Below are positions 35,108-45,644 of a stretch of DNA of 64,000 nucleotides, piece by piece (the stretch's first letter is position 1; the number at the start of each line of letters is the position of its first letter). The position numbers were made by a program, and so were the translations under genes. This stretch comes from Yamagishiella unicocca (lineage: Eukaryota > Chlorophyta > Chlorophyceae > Chlamydomonadales > Volvocaceae), in the NCBI GenBank assembly GCA_003116995.1, contig BDSL01000044.1:186001-250000 (forward strand), given 5' to 3'. Below the pieces are notes generated by a model. That model did not search any database. It saw only the letters and a list, made by a program, of their open reading frames with translations, and was not told where the DNA came from.

Positions 35108-37246
35108 TCACTTCTTTGCAGGGCAAGTGCTTTCCAAGTACAGCGTGTACGGCTTGCCAATTTTCTTGCACCCGCTCTCGAAATACTTGGAGACTGGGGA
35201 CGTTGAACGGGGGGAAGGGGAACAGCACATGGACAGGGCGGGAAAACAGTCGGAGGCGCAGGCGCGGGCGCAGGGGTGGCGGGGCCGTGGGCGAGGACGA
35301 ACGAAATATTATTGACGGAGCCACTCATAGTAGTAGTAGTAGTGGGCATGTGAGTAGCGACCTTGGAGTCAGAGCCATGGGTCGCATCCTCCGCACGTTA
35401 GCAGGTCATCGATGACGAGGAAACGCCCAGCGCTGACATCCAGTGTTGTGTGCGTACACGTACACGGGGCGCATCGCAAAGCCCTAAAGCCCTTATCATT
35501 GTCCTAATACACCAAACCTCGGGGCTCACGGCTCGATCGTCTCCGGTACCCAGGCCGCCCCCCCGGCCCCCCAGTGCGACTCACGCATGCGGTACTGGTT
35601 GATATCGTCGTTGGTGAAGGACAGCACGAGATCCAGGACCGCCGGTGCGCAGGAGCAGTACTGCGCGCAGGGGGGGGGGTGCAGAAAAGAACCGGTTACT
35701 GACATGGGAAATATAGCGCGCACGCACGGGCGGGTGGGCGACGAGAGACGGATTGGGAGTGGGCGGCGGGAGGTAGATTTGCGGGGTGGCAGGTGGGGGA
35801 GGTAGTAGGCGTGCGAGGCGGTAGGTTGAGCTTGAGGCAGTTGCTTGGGTAGTAGTCCTTGTGACAGTGAGGTCCTCCAGACCAAAAGGCAGAACCAACC
35901 GGCACACCGCCGGGCGCTGAAGGAGACGAAAGAGACAAAAACGCAGCCGCACCGCACCAATCGCAAACCACCAAGAAACCTGCGTGTGTGTTAATCACAA
36001 AGAAATAGCAAAGGGCAAAAAAGGACAGGAGACGAAATTCCTCGAGTGTAGGAAGAAGCGGTTATCCCGTTACAAAGGGTTACAACAACAGCGACCACGG
36101 TGGTTAATTCTCATATTTTCAGCTGGAGTCCCACACGAGAAGTTCCAGCAACCTACGTAGCTAGCTTGCAAGAACAGCGGCCTAGAGGAAGCGGAGCGGT
36201 CAATGTACCGAGCCGGATAGCACCACACCTGGTTGTTGAACTTGGCGGTGGCCTCACAGCAGGTCACGCTCGGAGGGGGCGCCTTGCTGAGGAAGGACTG
36301 CAGCTGTGCGCTGTCGATCTGGGGGTGCGGCGAGGAACGGGAGGCGGGGTTATTGGCAGCGGCGCGGGCGATAGGTCGAGGGCGTGGGGCGGCGGTTGGG
36401 CACGTGGATGGGCCACGAGCTGTCGAAAGGTGTGTGGCGTCGTTCCGATGTTGCACGAGCACCACCAATCGGTGGGCCATGCTTCCGTGCCCCGTCCGCT
36501 CCACTGTCCGCTCCGTCCCCTGCTCCCAGCCTCCCGCCCTGCAGCTACGCGCCCCCTGCTGCACTGCCCTCCTGCGCCGCCCCCCCCCAACAATGCATGC
36601 ATATCCAAACGTATGCCCCAAAAGGATTTTTGTTCGTACACGGGCTTTTCTTTCCTCGCAACCCCCCTAACCTGCACTGCACTCGGGTCGCTGGTGAGCG
36701 CATCGGGGTCGACTCCGAACGCTGACAGCCCCTCGCCGAACTCCTCGCTGCACTTGGTCTGCGAGCACACGAGTAGGTTTCCATGGAGGGACTTGCGCGG
36801 CTTCGCGGCAAGTAAACGCACCCTTGGAGTTCCGCGACTAAGCGGCTTCGGGGCTAAGATTACACACAAACAATGCCAGAGGGAAAGGCATACATACGCG
36901 AGCAGCTCGCCCACAGCACCAGCAGCACTGTAGGCATCGAATCGCGAGGCCGTGCTGCCTCCCGTACCGTTGCCTCCCTTCCCTTCCTGCTCAGCCCCTG
37001 CACACTGACCTGCAGCGCGAGGCCAGCGTCCATGCACTCGGGCGGGACGGCGGGGCTGTCTGCGCTGCCGCCCGCTTGCATCATGCGTCGCGTCGCGGCA
37101 GTCGCACAGGCCGCGAGGAGCACCGCGGCGGCGACGAAGAAGACTGCTCGCCGCCTGGAGGCACGCAGCGCCCGGCAGGTGGACGAAGACGGCGCGGTGC
37201 TGAAGCTCAGGGTTCGCTGGACGGTCAGGATTGGCTGTGGGGCCAT
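35108..37246 (-). CDS. Secreted eight-cysteine protein 1 (8CM/LTP-like array)
   Basis: Five exons (- order): 37246-37010, 36758-36672, 36318-36229, 35660-35585, 35193-35108. Intron phases are 0, 0, 0, 1; 191 residues. An N-terminal basic stretch is followed by a hydrophobic core (AVFFVAAAVLLAACATAA), i.e. a signal peptide with a long n-region. The mature domain has Cys71, Cys82, Cys128-Cys129, Cys140, Cys142, Cys172 and Cys187, spaced C-x10-C-x45-CC-x10-C-x-C-x29-C-x14-C. Landmarks: PPECMDAGLALQ, APPPSVTCCEATAKFNN, YCSCAPAVLDLVLSFTNDDI, GKPYTLYLESTCPAKK. The order equals the plant eight-cysteine motif, with a long second loop. Function unknown; an extracellular lipid-binding or structural role is inference. 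Closest relative is copy 2. Confidence 0.82.
35830..36000 (+). repeat. Dispersed SINE-like repeat, long copy
   Basis: In intron 3 of copy 1. About 150 bp match 51575-51725, sharing CAGACC, AAAGGCAGAACCA, GACGAAAGAGACA and CCGCACCAA in the same order. The left end is a diverged form of the palindrome-containing sequence (GTGACAGTGAGGTCCTCCAG) found in short copies elsewhere in the array. Confidence 0.6.
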
Positions 37247-39564
37247 CTTGATGTAGGGAGTAGAGCTATAGCTGTTTTAGGCGAACGCGCAGGATTGGAG
37301 GAGAAGTATTAGTGTGTGGCGTAAAGTGCGTTTGAGGAGCGAGTTCGGTGGCGGCAGCGGCTGGTGCAAAGGGCAGGGCGGGTTGCTTGGAGGCGAGGGG
37401 TTTCGATCCTTCGAAGGGCTTTGGACTAGGGCGCGGCTTCGCGAGGTGTGGCGGTGCGCGTGCTGGCTTGTAGCTTGGATGTATTAATAATAAGCACTAC
37501 TTGTAACGCCACCACCCGAACGTGCATGGAACCAGGTAATGGCCCCGAAAGGCATCAATCACTTCAACGCCCAACCGAGTCAGTTGCACCTCAATCGAAA
37601 AGCCCTACCTGTCATACGTATCGCACGTCCTTGCACAGGGCCGTAGGGCTTCAATTGTCGTGGTCCTTGTAATTGGGTGCGCAGTCGTTGACGTCAAATT
37701 ACAGCCTCATCCCTTGCTGTGCCTGCGCGCTTGCCTGGGTTGTGGCAGGTTGTGGGTTGTTAGCTGTTATAGCACCCTGGGCTCCAGACCGCAAGATGGG
37801 CGCGGGCACATCGCCTAACGTGGATTAGACAACAGGAGGAAGATGGAAACCACCCGGCCGAGAAGTATAAGTGACTGTTAGGTAGGTAAGGGGCAGGCGC
37901 AGAGGTGCTGCCTATTAAGAGAGGGACCCTTCCCAGCGGACATTTTGTTTTCCAGCAGCACGGCAATGTCCACCAAACGACCTAAGAGCGCCCCAAGAGC
38001 AACGTCCCAACTAAGAGCGGCCCAAGAGCGCCGCAAACACATTCGGATCCCCGTCTTAACAGCCAACGTAAATACGAACCGGCTCCGCACCCAAGGCAAC
38101 GGCCGACACTGGCCGACCCACGCATGGGCTCCCGCAAGGGCGGACGTCATTGCCTTCCGTAACCTTGCATTCAAAGCATTCAACCGTTCGTACTCCTCAT
38201 TGACACCACGAGCAACGCACACGTATTGCCTCACCCTACCGGCCCACTGTGACATCCTTCTTGAACTCCGCTGCTGCTTGCTGCTGCCGCTCCTGTTTTG
38301 TATCTTCCACATTCTGGTCAGCCGCCTCACAAATGTATCGCTTTCAAAGCATACCTGTATGCTGATCAGCTGCTGTCTGTCCTGCGGAGAGGGGTCGGTA
38401 CCTCAATAGACACCCCAGCTGTCCAGAAGCCCACCAACGTGCGATAGGCGCCAGAGGGGGCCAGCCGCCTCTTGTGGAAACCAAGGAGCCTTATCGCCCG
38501 CGCTTCTGAGCGCTTCCATGTCGAGCCACCACTGCTGCATCACTTCCGTGCGTCGCGTTGCCACGCAGCAGGAATCCCATACAGCGAGCGTTGTCGCACT
38601 ATCCGTCCGATATGCTGCGGCTGTAACGTCCTTAACGTCCAGTAACGTCCTCTTGATTCGCACGCACGCGCGCGAGCCGATCGCACAGTTCCGTATACAA
38701 GGAAAGGAAATACGTTTCGTACGTTATCGTCCAATTGTTGCAACGAAAACGCGTAGCCATCCTATGTTCGTGGTTTCGTCGCAGTTTCGGAGCTTTGGCG
38801 TTACAAGGTCGGTCAGCAACCTCTCTCTACCTGCAGGTCGGCATCTTCGCAGCCACCCACTTCCGCATACTGTACGGCCACTTGGCGTCCAGACCCACGA
38901 CAAAGTCCAAGGCACGATAATGCGGTGATATTCGCTGACCAGGTTTATTCGGCCCCACTTGCTAGCAGCAGCCCATCAAACCAGGAAATCCATTTCAGCC
39001 AGGACGATTAGATAGCAGTACAGTCGCACCGGTAGCCCTCCGCCCGCCCACTGCCGCTGCTAGGTCGCGCTCACAGATGCGCAGCCGTTCGGGGGGGGGG
39101 AGAGAAGAACGCCGATCTGCATTGCATGTCCTACAGGACCGTTCCGTCGCGCAGCTGTTGGTAGTTGGCCGTTGAAGGCGCAACTAACCCTCGCCTGCCA
39201 GCCCTGAAGCGGGACTACAGCGAGCAGGCGCGATGCAGAAGCTCTTGTGTAAACGTCGCCAACTCCCTCAGCCAATCACCAACTGCCAACTTCGCCCATC
39301 TCGCCGAACCTTACCAATCGATCCAACCGGTCAAACTAAGAATCCAGTCAACTAAGCAGCAGTACGACACAATGCCGCGTACTGCTAGATGGTCTCCTGC
39401 CTGTCCGCTCCTAGTCTCACAGCCCCGTATGCCCTACTGCCTGAACAAAATGCATGTCACGGAAAAGCGCAAACCCTGACGGACCCCATCACCCTTATTG
39501 GATACGCCCTGACATCCATTCAGTCGGAGCATCGGACGCGTGCAACCAGCCATCATTTGCGCGT
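37247..39564. other. Intergenic between array copies 1 and 2
   Basis: 2.3 kb, lower in GC than its flanks. The - strand holds coding-like fragments without a consistent model (about 37900-38900; see findings). No complete gene is supported. Confidence 0.4.
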
Positions 39565-41813
39565 TCAGCGCCGCTTTGGGCAGGTGTCGCCGATGTAAAG
39601 GGTGAAGGGCTTGCCCACCTCGCTACACCGATTGGCCAGGTACCGGGCAACTGCAGGGTCGAAAACAGTTGCGTTATTGGGGGTTGGGTTGGGGTGGTAA
39701 GAAAACAGTTGGGACACGATGCGGTGCGAGGAGGAGGGGGAGGGGGAAGCAGCGTGCGAGGGGGGGGGAGAGGGAGGGGGCACATCATGCATCAGGCTCC
39801 AGACACCGTCGTACATTCGCAGCGGCATTATTACAGCGCGCATCTATCTGCCTTAAGAAGTGAGCTACGACCGTCCTGGAGGCCAGCGCCCAGCAGCGAA
39901 CGGCGACAGCTCCAAGCATTCCACAGTAGTACGTGGTTAGTCGTAGCGAGTCATACGTGCGTTGCATGTGTTGGGTTCCCGATCAGGCGCGCACCCGCGC
40001 TGCCTCCCAAAACGCCTGTCCTAGTAGTAACTGTTACAGGACTGTTCTGCTCGCCGCCGCCGCTTCCCTCACCTTCCCGGTACTGGTCGATGTCGTTGTT
40101 GGTGAACGACTTTACCAGCTCCAGAACGGGAGGGGAGCACGAGCAGTACTGCGGGCGGGCGGGGGACGGAGCGGCGGGACGCGGGAGGGACGGAGGGCGG
40201 GCATGAGTCATCAATCATCTGCCAGGGCGGGCTCGCGACGGCAGCATCCCGGTTGGCAGAGCAGCAAGCAAACGGCAGCAGGCAGGTAGCGCACATCCGC
40301 GCACAGCGATGTTGTTGCTTGCACGAGGATGGGTGGATCCAGCTGTCGATCGGCTGGGGAGCGACCGATGCTGTGCGTGATGAGCTTGCTTGCTTCTACA
40401 TCGCCATGCATGGATTCATCCAGTTCACGACTAACCTGCCGTTGCCGCTGGCTGCGCTGTGTTGGTGCAGCGCAAGTAGAAACCTCATCACTGCAACAGT
40501 TACTGCTACTCACCGCGTTGTTGAAGCTGACGGCGGCAGCGCAGCAGCCGGAGGAGGGCGGCGGCGCCTTGGCGAGGTAGGCCCGGAGCGCCGCGATGTC
40601 CACCTGGTGGGACGGTAGGGCGCGCGGGGGCAACACCAAGCAGGGGAGCAGCAGCGAGTAAGCATGTTGAAATTCCGAAGTTAGTTACGCGAAGGCCGCG
40701 AAGGTACGCGCACATGGAAGGCGCGAGGAAGCGGGCGGAGTGGGGAGCTACGAACGGCAGCGGCCGATGAACCAGCTTCAGTGGTTAGTAAGGGCGGCGC
40801 AAAAACACGCAATCGAGCGAGCCATGGCAGCCAGCAATCCAATCAGGGCAAACACGTAGCTAGAAGATAACGAACGGAAGTATACGAGGCATGCATGGGG
40901 AATATTAAGGTCTTCTTTACGGAAGGTTGGGAGCCCACTGTCACAAGCACCACACAGCGGTACTTGCCGTACATAACACCCACGTGCATGCGCCTATCGT
41001 ACAAACCTGGATGGTGCTGACGTCAGCTGTGGGGCTCAGGCCAAATGCCTTGGAGGCGATCTCCAGCTCCTTGGTACAGGAGGACTGCAGCGGGTAGGCA
41101 GGTGTATGTGATCGCGCAGGTGGACCGAGGGGGTTTGATAAGAGAATCCGCGAATCCACGGCCGACAAACCGGGGGGGGGGGTGAGAGGGCGGAGCGGTG
41201 CGGAGCAGAGGCCGCGCCATAGGCCTGGGAGCATAGCTAATAGGAACAACAGGTGTACGAGCGCGTGGGGCCGTGCGGGGTTTGTCGTCGAGGCTTGTGC
41301 GCTTGAGGGGCCTACGTATCGAACCGGCGGGCACACATACGTACTGTAACAGTTACTACTACATAAATGAATCGCGCCAGCAGCTAATTGGGAACTAACG
41401 ACGGCAATGCGCTTGCAACACAGTCACGGAATGAGTGGGCGGTGATGCGCTGCCGTAGCAGAAGCCAGTAGGTCGCCTGAGCTGCCGGCTAGCGCCCGAG
41501 GCGTAGCGTCCAGGATGGATTCACGCGATACCGTAACGCACGGAAAGGAGCAAGCAATGGCCAGACTGGGCCTATAGGGTCGACTTTTCAAAAGCTGACT
41601 TGCCTGCAGGTTGAGGCCGGTGTTGATGCACTCTGTGGGCACTGCAGGAGTGGCTTGGCGCAGACCGCGGCGGCCGTTGGCGGCGGCTTTGCTGCCGGCA
41701 GCAGCTGAGGCGCAGGCTAGGACAGCGAGAAGCGCGACCAGCATGTGGGTCGGCGCAAGCGCGAAGGCCGCGGTGCGTTGTGGAGCCCTGGCGTAATAAT
41801 GAAGTGATGCCAT
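39565..41813 (-). CDS. Secreted eight-cysteine protein 2 (8CM/LTP-like array)
   Basis: Five exons (- order): 41813-41604, 41084-41007, 40603-40514, 40148-40073, 39650-39565; 179 residues with phases 0, 0, 0, 1. Signal peptide core MLVALLAVLACASAAAG. Cysteines 62, 73, 116, 117, 128, 130, 160, 175, i.e. C-x10-C-x42-CC-x10-C-x-C-x29-C-x14-C. Landmarks: TECINTGLNLQ, APPPSSGCCAAAVSFNN, YCSCSPPVLELVKSFTNNDI, GKPFTLYIGDTCPKRR. Exons 4 and 5 have the same lengths as in copy 1 (76 and 86 nt), placing both in one subfamily. Intron 1 has a GC donor (CAG/GCAAGT), the usual non-canonical alternative. Intron 1 also contains a dispersed palindrome (41131-41171). Function unknown. Confidence 0.82.
41131..41171 (+). 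repeat. Dispersed 40-bp palindromic repeat, copy 3
   Basis: In intron 1 of array copy 2, same strand as the copy at 19072. GGTTTG and CAAACC ends flank AGAGAATCCGCGAATCCACG. Confidence 0.7.
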
Positions 41814-43414
41814 GATAGCGCCGATGGGCTGCGAGAGCGAAACGGCTGAGAATGCCGAGACGACGGAACGCGTTTTGAGCGGCAGGTGTCGGGAAGGAAG
41901 GCGCGGCTGCTTGCAAACCGAGCGAGCTGAGGGTGGCGCTGTGGAAAAAAGGAAAGGTAATGTAGGTCGAGCAGGAATGGATGTGCGTTGCGTCGATGAA
42001 AAATGTCTGCAAATGGGCCTGCTTTTATGGGAGGTTGTTGGATGGCTTTCGGCTGCTGAAAACGGTTGGAACGTGCCAGCTGCCCCCTGCTTTGGACCAA
42101 TCACACACCCATCTTTCACTGCGAGGATGACGCAATGTTAAGGATACCCAAGATAACTACTGGCTCATTGCTGTGACCGCGGTTCAGGTGGCTTGAGGCA
42201 AGTGCCCCAAGCATGTGTCTGCACGTGCTTGCCCCGCCCATGACTAACATGTCACCTCATGTCACCCAAATCTCTAGCCTGGCCTAAGCGAACGGCGCTA
42301 CTTTGTGTGAAATTGGACTACTAATGAAACAATATGCTTATCATGCTAAACGGCTTGTGGAAGATGTGCGCTTACAACGTGCTTGGTGTCCGACTGCTGT
42401 CGTCTTGTAAGCGACCCATGGGTCGCGAGGAATCGTTCGAAGGGTTGCGAGGAATCGTTAGGAATAAGCAAGAACGCAACCTTTACATGCATGGGATTGC
42501 AAAAGGCAACGCAGATGGAAATACGCGTTTGTGATCCCTTCAACCTCCTAACAGAAACGTTTGTCGGTGATCAGCCGACTCCGATGAGATCAATCGAATG
42601 CAATTCGTACTTCCAACTTCTGATATTCAGCCGCAACCGTGGCCGCGAAGCCGTGCGTAACCAGGAATGCCTGAAACAAACAACCGTACGCCACGAACCG
42701 TTCTGCGCACAACACCTGAAGGTCCATGGACAGTATGATTGCGGTGTGCTTAAAAAGTGGACAAAAGTGCATCGCACACAAACCTATAGCCCGAAGCACA
42801 CACCCGACCTGCTTCCACTGCGCCACCAAGCGGGACCGCAGCCTTTACGCGACATCTGCGCTATCCTTTCCTGCGTCCCTTCACTACTCCATCCTTGCAC
42901 AGGCAGGCACGCGCTCACCACGAAGAATTTCGACGAACGCGCTAGGCAGCAGGTAGGTGGGTGGCGTAGGCGACCTTTCATATGAGGCCGGCGCGGAGCG
43001 ATAATAATAAGCACCCGCGCGCCCCACAAGCGCTAGCCGGGCCTATTCGCGCTGCTTCCGAGAGCCAATCGACACCGAATCCTCACGAACCGTAGCTTGC
43101 AGTGCATCCATGTAACGCTGCTGTTGAGACTGCAATCGCCGGTACCCTATCAAGTCATCATGTACGAGGTCGGAGATCTATTTCACTCGACGCGAGTGTC
43201 CTCAGCAACCCAAAAGCAAGCAACGAACGAAGGCAGTGGCGTCATCGCCAGATCGATCGAGCCATCATCCGCCATCAGCAGCAGTGCACGCGCCGTCATC
43301 ATCATCACCATCACCATCTCAAGTCAGCATCATTACTGCCACGCATGCATCGTCGTAAGCGTCACCTATCGAACAGTGCCTAACAGTCCGTAGTGAAGTC
43401 ATTAGCATCATACA
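41814..43414. other. Intergenic between array copies 2 and 3
   Basis: 1.6 kb, relatively AT-rich. An open + frame (42383-42985) and a - strand frame (42590-42829) show no recognisable domain and no good start or splice context. No gene is called. Confidence 0.45.
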
Positions 43415-45644
43415 TCATACCGGGTGCTCAGGGCAGTTGTTGTCCATGTAGAGCTTGAGGCTGCGGTTGACCTCGCTGCAGCGCGCCTCCAGGTAGCGGG
43501 CCACTGCAACAAACATACAGCACGGCAGTACGACGGTGGAAGCTTGGACTGGCGAGCAGCTCCTCAAGTTCCGAGAGGGGTGTATGTGCGTGCAATACCC
43601 ACTGTAACCGTTACAACAACGAGAAGCCTTGTAAAGAGCTGCTGGCGACTCCGCTACCTGCCGCGGCTGCGCGCCTCACATGGAAGCCGTGGCTGCTGCT
43701 GATCTGCTGCGTGCATGTCCCCGGCAGTCGCGGAGGTTGCGGGCAACTGGCTGGGCCACCCAGCCAGCCCTCGGGCCCATTACCCATTGATAACCAGCAC
43801 GCACGCTCCGCACTCGCATCAGTCCCCCCACGCAGCTAGCGAACCCGCGGCAGCTAGCTCACCCTCGCGCAGCTGGTCCGTCTGGATGAACTCTTTGAAC
43901 TCATCCAGCATGGCCGGGGAGCACAGGCAGTACTGTGGGCGGGACGGAGGCAGTAGCAGCGAGCAGCCGGGGGGCGGTTTCTGTGGAGTAGTGCAGGCGC
44001 AGTATGTAGCCAGTGACGGGACTAGCAGTACGACGACAAAAACCAATTCAGGAAGAATCAATGCAGGAATGTCGGGAAAATCAATCAGGGAAAAAAGCCA
44101 CTAGTTAGACCGGACACGGTGTACGAATGAAAGATTATGGAAGAACAAGCCGCGCGAGGATGACCGGCATCCAGGCAAGACAGACACGGGACGAAGTGCC
44201 GGCGGCAAGCGGCGGAGTGGTGTGGAGGCAATAGCGCGCGCAGGCTGTTAGTTGCTTCCAGGGAAATGGGTACTGGATGAAGTCATAGGGCTGCATGTGA
44301 AACGGTTAGGCTGGGCCGCTGACGTACCAGGTTGTTAAAGGCGCTGGCGGCTTCGCAGCACTTGATCGACGGCTTTGGCGTCGTGGGTGCCTGCAGGTAG
44401 CTTCGGAGCACCTTCGTGTCCACCTGCAAGCAAGGATTACGAGGGCGGCCGGGCGGTCAGGCGGTCAGGCGCGCGGCGGACAGCAGCAGGCAGCAAGGCG
44501 ATGAGCACAGGAAAGGAGCTTGCACGCGGGTCGATCGGTCACCGTTATCGAGCCGGGCCGGGCCGGGCAATAATGGACCCAAAGGTTGTTGTTGCAACGG
44601 TGTCGACGCCGCGCTTCATGTGGTGATGTGACGTCTTCGAGCAGCAGCAGGGATGCCGATGTGGTGGGATGGCGGAGTAAAACGTGCGGGAGGTGCGGGG
44701 CATGTTGCTGCGGTCCGCGTGACACATCGCATCACACCGTTACAACAACAACAACAACATCGCCTTGCGTCGCGACTCGCTTCCTTCCCCCGCGCAAACC
44801 AGTGACGATGAGTAGTTACTTTGTTGTAACGGTTACAGTGGGTTCCAGACCAAGAGGTAGAACCGCATGGGGTATTCATCCAGGGACCACCTGGCAAAGA
44901 AAGCCCTGATGCATGAGGCTGCGCCCAAAAGACCACGAGGGCAGACCTTCAGCTGCGCGCGCTGCCGAAATGCCCACTACCCACCCATCCAAGCAAGCAA
45001 GCAACCGACCTTAATCGCGCCCGGGTCGGCTGTGGCGTTGCCGGTAAGGGCCTTACTTATGTTGAGGAGGTCGGGAGTGCACGCGACCTGCAGCAGGCAG
45101 CAGGGTGCAGCGCGCGGCGGCGGCTGGATAAGGCATCGTCGCGAGCAAGGCGCATGCAAGCTGGGAAACTACAACAGCCTTCCCACTGCAACCCACTGTA
45201 ACCCACTGTAACCGTTACAACAAGCCTAGTACGTAGTTGCGGATCACCAGTACGGGCGCTGGCTGCATGCTTCGGGCTGCAGCAGAGCACTGCGCCAAGT
45301 TTGTAAGGCCACTTAGTAAGGCCATGCACCGCACTCGCGTCACTTGCCATCCTCTATCAACACCTCGAACGCACCCAAACGCGCAAGGCCGCTCTATGGC
45401 CAACACCAAGCTAAGAGCGAGTGAAGGCGGAAGGCCCGGCTGCGACTAAGCTATCGGTCGTCATCACCTGCATCGCCACGCCAGTGTAGACACACTGCGG
45501 CGGCACGGGCGGTGAGGCGAGGCCGCCACCGGCCCCGAGGAGGACCGCCAGCAGCAGCAGCAGCGCGGCGGGCAGCGGCGACAGAGCGGCGCTGGCCGGC
45601 CGGAGCCTCAAAGCGCGGGGGGCGGTGCGGCTGTAATAAGCCAT
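43415..45644 (-). CDS. Secreted eight-cysteine protein 3 (8CM/LTP-like array)
   Basis: Five exons (- order): 45644-45468, 45087-45010, 44423-44328, 43932-43863, 43503-43415; 169 residues, phases 0, 0, 0, 1. Signal peptide core LPAALLLLLAVLLGAGGG. Cysteines 51, 62, 107, 108, 119, 121, 149, 164: C-x10-C-x44-CC-x10-C-x-C-x27-C-x14-C. Landmarks: PPQCVYTGVAMQ, a glycosylation sequon in LTGNATA, KCCEAASAFNNL, YCLCSPAMLDEFKEFI, LYMDNNCPEHPV. Exons 4 and 5 (70 and 89 nt) match copy 4, not copies 1-2, so this is the second subfamily. Its introns contain several copies of the array-specific palindromic repeat. Confidence 0.82.
44822..44867 (+). repeat. Array-specific palindromic repeat, short copy
   Basis: TGTTGTAACGGTTACAGTGG continuing into TTCCAGACCAAGAGGTAGAACC, in intron 2 of array copy 3. 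The core TTGTAACGGTTACA is palindromic. Opposite-orientation pieces with an AAC tail lie nearby (44735-44758, 45192-45224). Confidence 0.75.

Noticed and set aside
42383..42985. 200-codon + frame between array copies 2 and 3
   Set aside because: No family resemblance, no clear ATG or splice context, in an AT-richer intergenic stretch.
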